From: Fidelibacterota bacterium
GTDB taxonomy: Bacteria > Fidelibacterota > Marinisomatia > Marinisomatales > CAZVFT01
Direction: 5' to 3'
Length of the DNA stretch: 5,313 nt
Assembly: GCA_014381485.1 (NCBI GenBank)
Contig: JACNLN010000224.1
Coordinates: 1 to 5,313 of the forward strand
Within the stretch, counting starts at the first letter, position 1, and the number at the start of each line of letters is the position of its first letter. Positions 1 to 5,313 of the stretch are shown in pieces. A program made the translations under genes and the position numbers. Below the pieces are notes generated by a model. It was not told the DNA's origin, did no database searches, and was given only the letters and a program-made list of their open reading frames with translations.

Positions 1-8
1 AGTAGTTT

Positions 9-3000
9 ATGCCAAGAGTATTTGACAACATAGACACGTCCCTACTTCCAGCTCTGAATGCCACTCTGGAGCGATCAGAACGAGCTGACTTTTGTGTGGG
101 CTATTTCAATCTCCGGGGCTGGAAATCTATCCATGATGTAATTGACAGGTTCAGCGGAGAAGATGAGAATCAATGCAGACTGCTTATCGGCATGCAGGAC
201 CTACCGACCGAAGAAATCAAGACTGCACTCGCGGTGACGGAAAGCGATGATCAAATCGACCAAAAAACATCCCTCGCCTTAAAAAAGAAATTGGCCTTTG
301 AATTCCGTCGTCAACTTACCTATGGACTTCCAACAGCTATTGATGAAGCAGGACTCAGGAGGTTAGCCTCTCAACTTAGAAAAAAGAAAGTTGTTGTAAA
401 GTATTTCCTCAAGTTCAAACTACATGCAAAACTTTATCTGTGCTTCCGTGATGACCCTGACAACCCGAGAACAGGGTTTGTGGGAAGCAGCAACCTTACT
501 TTCGCCGGTCTGAAGAAACAGGGTGAGCTAAATGTAGACGTCTTGGATCATGACGCCACAAAAAAACTGGCTGATTGGTTTGAGGATAGATGGAACGATC
601 GGTGGTGTATTGACATCACAGATGAGCTAATCAAGATACTGGAACAAAGCTGGGCTGGCAAGAGACTCATACCTCCATATCACATCTACTTGAAAATCGC
701 TTATCATCTTTCGAAGGAAGCAAGAGAAGGAATCACCGAGTTCAAGATTCCACGAGAATTCGATCCAATTCTCTTTGAATTTCAAAGAGCTGCTGTTCAG
801 ATAGCAACACACCATCTTCACAGAAAGAACGGAGTTCTGATCGGTGATGTCGTTGGACTGGGGAAAACATACATGGCTACAGCGGTGGCAAGAATTATCT
901 TCGATGACTTTCACTGGCGGATTTTGATTCTGTGCCCAGCGAATCTTAGGACCATGTGGAAAGATTACTGCGATGAGTTCCAACTCCCCGCTACTATCCT
1001 ATCCCACGCACAGACTTTGAACGAGCTCCCAGATCTAAAACGCCACCATCTCGTAATTATTGATGAAAGTCACAATTTCCGCAATACTCAGGGGAAGCGG
1101 TATCAGGTTGTAAGGGATTACATCTACGAGAATGATTGCAAAGTGGTTTTGCTTTCCGCAACTCCTTATAATAAATCATTTCGGGACCTTTCGGCGCAAC
1201 TCAGGTTATTTATCGATGAATCCGTTGACCTAGGAATAAGGCCGGAGGGTTACATCAGACATCTGGGCGGAGAGACCGAGTACTTGAAGCAGCACCAGGC
1301 ACCGATACGATCCATAGGGGCTTTTGAGTGGAGTGAGGTGATTGATGACTGGCGGGAATTTATGCGGCTGGTTCTTGTTAGGAGAACACGGACGGTTATC
1401 ATAGAGAATTACGCACTATTTGATGCACAAGACCGACCGTATCTCCAACTCCCTGATGGAAAACGAAACTACTTCCCAGTGCGACGACCAAAGAATGTTG
1501 AATTCCATATAGACGAGACTGATCCAGATGACCAATATGCGAAGCTCTACTCAGATGAAGTTGTTGACATCATCAATAGTATGGAACTGGCAAGATACGG
1601 TCTGGCTAACTACATAGAGAAAACACCTAAAGAACAACCCAACAAACAAGAACAGGATATCCTCGATAACCTCTCAAAAGCTGGAAGGCGGCTTATGGGG
1701 TTTTGTCGTACAAATTTGTTTAAACGACTGGAAAGCAGTGGAGAGGCGTTCATTCTCTCAGTCATAAGACACATCCAGCGAAATTTCCTGTTTCTTTATG
1801 CTTTGGAGAATGATATAGATTTACCGATTGGTACACAGGAAGCTGAAGTCATAGATACGCGTTTTACCGATGAGGAAGATGACTGGGAAGACGGGGATAC
1901 GAGTAACTTTTCTGAGGAAGCCTTTCGAAGCAGAGCAGAATCTATATATGCGGTATACGCAAGCCAATTCAAACGACGCTTTAAATGGATAAGATCAGAT
2001 TTGTTTAGAAATCAATTGAAGCACCATCTGCTTGACGATGCTAAGAGGTTGAAGAGAATCCTTGAAATATGCCCTGAATGGAATGCGGAAACAGACAGAA
2101 AACTTGACGCTCTTGAAACACTAATTATGAATAAACACAAGGACGAAAAAGTCATCGTCTTTACCCAATTCGCGGATACAGTCTACTATTTGGAACGTGT
2201 ACTCAAGGATCGTGGTCACAAGGAAGCTATTGGTGTCACCGGACGGAGCGACAACCCCACAGCCATCGCCTATAGATTCAGTCCCGTAAGCAACAACAGA
2301 CGGGACAAAGTAAAACCGGAGGACGAAATACGAGCTCTCCTTGCCACTGACGTACTGAGCGAAGGTCAAAATCTTCAGGACGGTTATATTGTAGTGAACT
2401 ACGACCTGCCTTGGGCCATTATCCGCTTGATTCAACGAGTGGGGCGTGTAGACAGAATTGGTCAGAAGTCTGAAGAGATTTTCTCCTATTCCTTTAAACC
2501 CGCTGAGGGTGTAGAAAAGATCATCAACCTGAGAGGTAGACTTTTACGCCGACTCCAGGAAAATGCCGAAGTGGTAGGAACAGATGAAGAATTCTTCCCT
2601 GACCAGAAGTTTGAAACAATCGTTGACCTGTATAATGAAAAAGCGGGTGTTCTGGACGATGTTGCTGATACTGAAGTTGATCTTGCATCTTATGCTTACG
2701 AGATCTGGAATAAAGCAACTAAGGATGACACAAAACTGGCGAAAAACGTTAAGGCTATTGAAAACGTCAGCTTCGCTACAAAGCACCATGAAGCCACGGA
2801 AGAGAGACTGGGTGGTGCACTTATTTATGTAAAAACTGCCGGCGGGACCGACGCACTTACATGGGTTGATGGAGAGAGTAAAATTATTACCGAATCACAG
2901 TTTACTATTTTGAAAGCTGCCGAATGTGGACCTGAGGAGCCTGCCCTTGAAAGAAGGGAAGATCATTATGATTTGGTGGAGGCAGGCGTAAAGAAAATAA

Positions 3001-3353
3001 TTGAAGAACAGAGTTCAGTTACTTTTGCAGGGGGCAATTTGGGCCGACCGTCCGGTGCCCGTTTTAAGACCTATGAACGTCTCAAGACATTCCTTGAGGA
3101 TAACATAGGAACAATTTGGGATATACCGGAACTGCACAAGGCAGTGGAAGAAATCTATAAATATCCCTTAAAGCAGAGTGCCATAGACAAACTTAACCGA
3201 CACCTAAAGAGCGGTATTGATGATTTCACGCTTGCTGAACTGGTAACTACCTTGAGCCAGGGTGACATGCTCTGCAATATCCACGAAGATGATGTTGAAG
3301 GAGAGCCGCAGATAATCTGTTCAATGGGACTAAAGATAAATGGAAATCAATAA
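9..3353 (+). CDS. PLD nuclease-SNF2 helicase fusion protein, probable anti-phage defence component
   Basis: Probable ATP-driven DNA translocase carrying a nuclease-like domain, acting on foreign DNA. Residues 1-200 form a phospholipase D-like domain with one HxK motif (H139, K141) followed by GSSNLT (159-164, N162). The N-terminal GYFNLRGW (31-38) is typical of PLD domains at the front of such helicases. The SNF2 core is intact: Q motif FQ (258-259), Walker [10 protein letters not shown] (279-287), motif Ia around ILCPAN (307-312), DESH box (352-355), SAT (383-385), motif IV VIVFTQF (715-721), motif [13 protein letters not shown] (779-790) and motif [13 protein letters not shown] (809-819). 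An acidic stretch (about 611-637) lies between the two RecA lobes. About 270 further residues follow, ending [13 protein letters not shown]; the last six residues look acquired with the downstream insertion. The ATG at 9 gives the expected PLD-domain N-terminus; only 8 bases precede it, so no upstream signals can be judged. The gene overlaps the next by 14 nt. It resembles DISARM DrmD in the helicase part, but I do not assign that name because of the fused PLD domain. Confidence 0.9.
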   Translation: MPRVFDNIDTSLLPALNATLERSERADFCVGYFNLRGWKSIHDVIDRFSGEDENQCRLLIGMQDLPTEEIKTALAVTESDDQIDQKTSLALKKKLAFEFRRQLTYGLPTAIDEAGLRRLASQLRKKKVVVKYFLKFKLHAKLYLCFRDDPDNPRTGFVGSSNLTFAGLKKQGELNVDVLDHDATKKLADWFEDRWNDRWCIDITDELIKILEQSWAGKRLIPPYHIYLKIAYHLSKEAREGITEFKIPREFDPILFEFQRAAVQIATHHLHRKNGVLIGDVVGLGKTYMATAVARIIFDDFHWRILILCPANLRTMWKDYCDEFQLPATILSHAQTLNELPDLKRHHLVIIDESHNFRNTQGKRYQVVRDYIYENDCKVVLLSATPYNKSFRDLSAQLRLFIDESVDLGIRPEGYIRHLGGETEYLKQHQAPIRSIGAFEWSEVIDDWREFMRLVLVRRTRTVIIENYALFDAQDRPYLQLPDGKRNYFPVRRPKNVEFHIDETDPDDQYAKLYSDEVVDIINSMELARYGLANYIEKTPKEQPNKQEQDILDNLSKAGRRLMGFCRTNLFKRLESSGEAFILSVIRHIQRNFLFLYALENDIDLPIGTQEAEVIDTRFTDEEDDWEDGDTSNFSEEAFRSRAESIYAVYASQFKRRFKWIRSDLFRNQLKHHLLDDAKRLKRILEICPEWNAETDRKLDALETLIMNKHKDEKVIVFTQFADTVYYLERVLKDRGHKEAIGVTGRSDNPTAIAYRFSPVSNNRRDKVKPEDEIRALLATDVLSEGQNLQDGYIVVNYDLPWAIIRLIQRVGRVDRIGQKSEEIFSYSFKPAEGVEKIINLRGRLLRRLQENAEVVGTDEEFFPDQKFETIVDLYNEKAGVLDDVADTEVDLASYAYEIWNKATKDDTKLAKNVKAIENVSFATKHHEATEERLGGALIYVKTAGGTDALTWVDGESKIITESQFTILKAAECGPEEPALERREDHYDLVEAGVKKIIEEQSSVTFAGGNLGRPSGARFKTYERLKTFLEDNIGTIWDIPELHKAVEEIYKYPLKQSAIDKLNRHLKSGIDDFTLAELVTTLSQGDMLCNIHEDDVEGEPQIICSMGLKINGNQ
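771..789. repeat. Perfect 9-bp inverted repeat with a 1-nt centre, inside the helicase gene
   Basis: CTCTTTGAA (771-779), a single T at 780, then TTCAAAGAG (781-789), the exact reverse complement. It lies in the codons for LFEFQR, the Q motif region of the helicase. No function is evident. The codons TTT-GAA-TTT-CAA are self-complementary by nature, so this may simply follow from the protein sequence. A loop of one base is too short for a normal RNA hairpin without opening inner pairs. Confidence 0.5.
3311..3331 (+). repeat. Direct repeat copy 1, inside the helicase 3' end
   Basis: Reads GATAATCTGTTC, then A, then ATGGGACT. It encodes IICSMGL in the helicase frame (residues 1102-1108). Copy 2 at 4062-4082 differs only at base 13 (A here, C there), a synonymous TCA/TCC serine change. 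A 20-of-21 match in the same coding sense is far beyond chance in a window this size. It marks the left edge of the segment carrying the YecA gene. Confidence 0.9.
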
Positions 3354-4061
3354 ACCGCTAACAGAACAAGAGCTAAACGAATTAGATGAGTTTTTACTTT
3401 CTGATTCAGTTCCTGAGAATTGCATGTTTCTTGAAGAACTGGATGGTTTTTTAACAGGTATCGTAATTGGGCCTAAAACAATTATGCCAAATGTCTGGCT
3501 TGACGAAATATTTGGCGGAAAAGAAGATAATGAAATGATTTGGGATTCCGATGAACAGGCACAGAAATTCCATGAACTAATCTTACGACATTACCAATCC
3601 ATCGTTAATACTTTTCATAGTCATGAAAACTATTTTGAACCAATATTCACGGAGTTTAAGGGAGTAACGATCATAGATGATTGGGTAGTGGGATTTAATC
3701 GTGCCATAGAATTAGATAAAATGTCCTGGGCACCTCTGATTAATCATAAGGATGGAATGCTTTATTTATTACCCATACTCTTATTTGGGACTCCTGAAGG
3801 GAGAAAAGAATTGGATAATAATCCAGAATTAAAAGAACTATCTCAGGATGATTGGGTACAATCTCTTGTTAATAAAGTTCTTGAAATATACAAGTTTTGG
3901 TTACCCTACAGACGTGGTGAAGTACAAACTATAGAAAGTTCTGTTCCTAAAATAGGTAGAAATGATCCCTGTCCATGTGGAAGTGGAAAAAAGTTTAAGA
4001 AATGCTGTTTACACAAAATACCAAATGCATAGATGAGCTGTTTAATCATGTATTGCAAGCT
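3332..4061 (+). other. Inferred inserted passenger segment carrying the YecA-family gene
   Basis: The 730 bp between the two copies of the 21-bp repeat hold the KINGNQ tail of the helicase, the whole YecA-family gene and about 30 bp of 3' flank. The segment has lower G+C than either side. It contains no transposase or integrase, and its ends show no inverted repeats that I can find. It therefore does not look like a classical insertion sequence. Possible origins are illegitimate or homologous recombination with a related operon in which a YecA gene follows the helicase, or insertion with a 21-bp target duplication. The boundaries could be shifted anywhere within the repeat. Confidence 0.6.
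3340..4032 (+). CDS. YecA/UPF0149 family protein with C-terminal SEC-C metal-binding motif
   Basis: A 230-residue cytosolic protein, about the length of E. coli YecA (221). Residues 7-150 match the YecA/UPF0149 fold: [14 protein letters not shown] near the start, then EELDGFLTG (32-40), GP at 44-45, and IIDDWVVGF (111-119), which aligns with the IVEEWCFGY stretch I recall from YecA. The C-terminus carries the SEC-C motif [16 protein letters not shown], with metal ligands C211, C213, C222 and C223 (or a nearby His in place of one Cys). SEC-C motifs bind zinc or iron in SecA and related proteins; the role of YecA here is unknown. The ATG at 3340 lies inside the last codons of the helicase gene (14-nt overlap), suggesting translational coupling; no strong Shine-Dalgarno sequence is seen. 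The gene is visibly more A+T-rich than its neighbours (about 36% G+C on sampled lines) and lies between two copies of a 21-bp repeat, so it appears to be an inserted passenger. The family call is firm; a defence role is inference from position. Confidence 0.93.
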   Translation: MEINKPLTEQELNELDEFLLSDSVPENCMFLEELDGFLTGIVIGPKTIMPNVWLDEIFGGKEDNEMIWDSDEQAQKFHELILRHYQSIVNTFHSHENYFEPIFTEFKGVTIIDDWVVGFNRAIELDKMSWAPLINHKDGMLYLLPILLFGTPEGRKELDNNPELKELSQDDWVQSLVNKVLEIYKFWLPYRRGEVQTIESSVPKIGRNDPCPCGSGKKFKKCCLHKIPNA

Positions 4062-4082
4062 GATAATCTGTTCCATGGGACT
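4062..4082 (+). repeat. Direct repeat copy 2, between the YecA gene and the methylase
   Basis: Reads GATAATCTGTTC, then C, then ATGGGACT. It lies 751 bp downstream of copy 1, with 730 bp between the copies. Translated in register with copy 1 it again gives IICSMGL, but then continues with IEE and a TAG stop, followed by two bases and the methylase ATG. This makes it the better candidate for the native helicase terminus, with copy 1 now carrying the replaced tail. Confidence 0.9.
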
Positions 4083-4095
4083 GATTGAAGAGTAG
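4063..4095 (+). pseudogene. Stranded original 3' end of the helicase gene (IICSMGLIEE-stop)
   Basis: Ten codons plus a TAG that read as a helicase C-terminus detached from its gene. Joining the helicase body at 3311 to 4063 restores an uninterrupted 1111-residue protein ending IICSMGLIEE, with the methylase ATG two bases after its stop. That is a typical tight operon junction. The rest of the gap between YecA and the methylase (4033-4062) shows no gene. In the same frame it gives MSCLIMYCKL directly before the repeat, weakly like the MLCN found upstream of IICSMGL in the helicase, possibly by chance. That these codons are a remnant is inference from the repeat; no separate expression is implied. 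Confidence 0.65.
4087..4092 (+). promoter_or_regulatory. Weak ribosome binding site for the methylase gene
   Basis: GAAGAG is placed 5 nt before the methylase ATG at 4098 and is a partial match to the Shine-Dalgarno core. It lies within the codons for the two final glutamates of the stranded helicase tail. The proposed insertion therefore left the native translation-initiation region of the methylase intact, while moving it away from the helicase stop codon. Confidence 0.4.
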
Positions 4096-4097
4096 TC

Positions 4098-5313
4098 ATG
4101 CCGATTAACAGGAGCATCGTTGTAGAACACCTGAAAGCGTATGATTTCAGGAAAATGTTCATAGAAGAAATCGGCTGGGACTATCCCACTTCTGGGCCAG
4201 TCCAGATTGACCTTAAGAAAAACAGTTACCATCTTGAACCTGTGGCGGAAAAGCGAGGCGTCCATGTATTTCCCTGTGTGCCTGAAGGTGATACAGAATT
4301 CCCAGACCGCCATATCCGCCAGAAAATCGAAACACGCCTACGGAAGATTGTCTACGAGCACCTCCTCATTTTCCCCAACATTACCAATAAGACTCAAGTC
4401 TGGCAATGGGTTTTCCGGAAACCAGGAGGTCCTGCTCGTTACAGAGAAGATACTGTTTCGGTAGATCAGTCTTTTGAAATAATTGTCCAAAAGCTTGACA
4501 ACATTTCGATTAATATTGAAGACGAAGAAGAGCTGCGGCTTCTCGATGTTTTGCGAGCGTTGCGTGATGCTGCCGACAGGGACCGTGTTACCAAACGTTT
4601 TTATGATAAGTTCAAAACTCAGCAGAAGAATTTTAGAGGATTCATTCAAGGAATTGCAGAGGAAGATGATCAGCAGTGGTATTCCGCCGTAATGTTGAAT
4701 CGGCTGATGTTCATCTACTTCATCCAAAAGAAGTCTTTCCTTGATGGCAACGTCAATTACCTCAGAGATAAGCTGGCTCAAATGCAAGCGAAGTTTGGCC
4801 AAGACAAGTTCTACTCCTTCTACCGTTTCTTTCTCCGCAGGCTCTTTCACGAAGGTTTGAATCAGAAGGAACCGCGTGGAAAGGAATTAGATCACCTATT
4901 GGGAAACATACCGTACTTGAACGGCGGCATCTTTGATGAACACGAGTTAGAGAAAAAGTACGCTGACATTGATATCAGGGACGAAGCCTTCGAAAAGCTC
5001 TTCGCTTTCTTCGATGAGTATCAGTGGCACCTGGACGACCGGCCATTGCGAGCAGATAATGAAATTAATCCCGATGTATTGGGTTACATCTTTGAGAAGT
5101 ATGTGAACCAGAAAGAACTGGGTGCCTACTACACGAAGGAAGACATTACCGAATATATCAGCAAAAATACCATCATCCCCTTTCTGTTCGACGAGGCTAA
5201 GAAGGAGTGCAGGATCGCTTTTGAAGGGGATCGTTCGGTATGGGATTTACTGAAGGACGATCCTGATCGCTACATTTATGATGCTGTGAAAAGGGGCATA
5301 TTGTCAGAATCGC
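4098..5313 (+). CDS. Eco57I-type adenine-specific DNA methyltransferase / type IIG-like enzyme, N-terminal part (runs off window)
   Basis: The first 405 codons of a gene with no stop before the window edge; proteins of this type are usually about 1000 residues or more. The ATG at 4098 is the first start after an in-frame TGA at 4086-4088, so the start is well fixed. Residues 15-135 form an N-terminal domain (DFRKMFIEEIGWD, VAEKRGVHVF, YEHLLIF, TQVWQWVFRK). A mostly helical region follows with NRLMFIYFIQKKSFLDG (201-217) and YLNGGIFDEHELE (273-285). VLGYIFEKYVNQKELGAYYT (327-346), then KEDITEYI, is the segment that precedes the methylase domain in Eco57I-like enzymes. The SAM-binding motif and the NPPY catalytic motif lie beyond the window, so methylase activity is inferred from this flanking signature. 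The likely role is N6-adenine methylation marking self DNA, possibly with restriction in the same polypeptide. Next to an SNF2 helicase, it could be a DrmMI-like protein of class 1 DISARM; the alternatives are a type IIG enzyme or another helicase-linked methylase. Confidence 0.85.
   Translation, partial: MPINRSIVVEHLKAYDFRKMFIEEIGWDYPTSGPVQIDLKKNSYHLEPVAEKRGVHVFPCVPEGDTEFPDRHIRQKIETRLRKIVYEHLLIFPNITNKTQVWQWVFRKPGGPARYREDTVSVDQSFEIIVQKLDNISINIEDEEELRLLDVLRALRDAADRDRVTKRFYDKFKTQQKNFRGFIQGIAEEDDQQWYSAVMLNRLMFIYFIQKKSFLDGNVNYLRDKLAQMQAKFGQDKFYSFYRFFLRRLFHEGLNQKEPRGKELDHLLGNIPYLNGGIFDEHELEKKYADIDIRDEAFEKLFAFFDEYQWHLDDRPLRADNEINPDVLGYIFEKYVNQKELGAYYTKEDITEYISKNTIIPFLFDEAKKECRIAFEGDRSVWDLLKDDPDRYIYDAVKRGILSES

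Noticed and set aside
1..13. Similar start contexts for the helicase (AGTAGTTTATGCC) and the methylase (AGTAGTCATGCC at 4091-4102)
   Set aside because: The similarity is short and includes a one-base length difference. TAG just before ATG is common at tight gene junctions. It hints at an upstream gene ending at 3-5, but there is too little sequence to support that.
627..983. 118-codon open frame on the minus strand inside the helicase gene
   Set aside because: It is antisense to the linker and Walker A region of the helicase, with no start signal or domain.
2584..2832. 82-codon plus-strand frame within the helicase gene
   Set aside because: It is an alternate frame of the helicase C-terminal region. 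It has biased composition and no plausible independent start.
3252..3280. Possible internal promoter for the YecA gene (TTGAGC, 17-nt gap, CAATAT)
   Set aside because: The -10 box matches only 3 of 6 bases and the -35 only 4 of 6. Matches of this quality are common by chance in coding DNA.
3332..4061. Insertion sequence or transposon carrying the YecA gene
   Set aside because: No transposase, integrase or terminal inverted repeats are present. The only evidence of insertion is the direct repeat, so a recombination event is the safer description.
3906..4313. 135-codon open frame on the minus strand spanning the YecA end and methylase start
   Set aside because: It crosses two well-supported plus-strand genes and shows no recognisable protein features, so it is a shadow frame.
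4338..4850. 170-codon open frame on the minus strand
   Set aside because: It lies wholly antisense to the methylase, whose protein shows clear family motifs. The translated product has no recognisable domain.

Overview
The window holds three same-strand genes read left to right with almost no non-coding DNA. It looks like part of a bacterial anti-phage or restriction-modification operon. In order they are: a complete 1114-residue protein fusing a phospholipase D-like (PLD) nuclease domain to an SNF2-family helicase (9-3353); a complete 230-residue YecA/UPF0149-family protein with a C-terminal SEC-C metal-binding motif (3340-4032); and the first 405 codons of a large Eco57I-type adenine-specific DNA methyltransferase or type IIG-like enzyme, cut by the window edge (4098 onward). 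An SNF2 helicase followed by a large N6-adenine methylase matches the drmD-drmMI order of class 1 DISARM and also occurs in other modification-based defence loci. The DISARM core genes drmA, drmB and drmC are not in the window, so the system type is left open.

The most notable feature is at the helicase-YecA-methylase junction. The last conserved codons of the helicase (IICSMGL, 3312-3331) appear a second time after the YecA gene (4063-4082), as part of a 21-bp direct repeat with 20 identical bases. The second copy continues into IEE and a stop, then two bases, then the methylase ATG. The simplest reading is that the helicase once ended ...IICSMGLIEE and abutted the methylase with a 2-nt gap. 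A roughly 750-bp segment carrying the YecA gene was then spliced in at the helicase 3' end. This gave the helicase a substitute tail (KINGNQ) and left its original tail stranded in front of the methylase. Hand counts on sampled lines put the YecA gene near 36% G+C, against roughly 45-50% for its neighbours, which fits a different origin.

The organism cannot be named from this window. The compact operon, ATG starts and the YecA/SEC-C protein point to a bacterium of middling G+C. The YecA family is best known from proteobacteria, and the SEC-C tail here is very close to that of E. coli YecA as I recall it. No RNA gene, CRISPR array, transposase, convincing promoter or terminator was seen. The first gene starts 8 bases into the window, so the operon probably extends upstream, and it certainly continues downstream.
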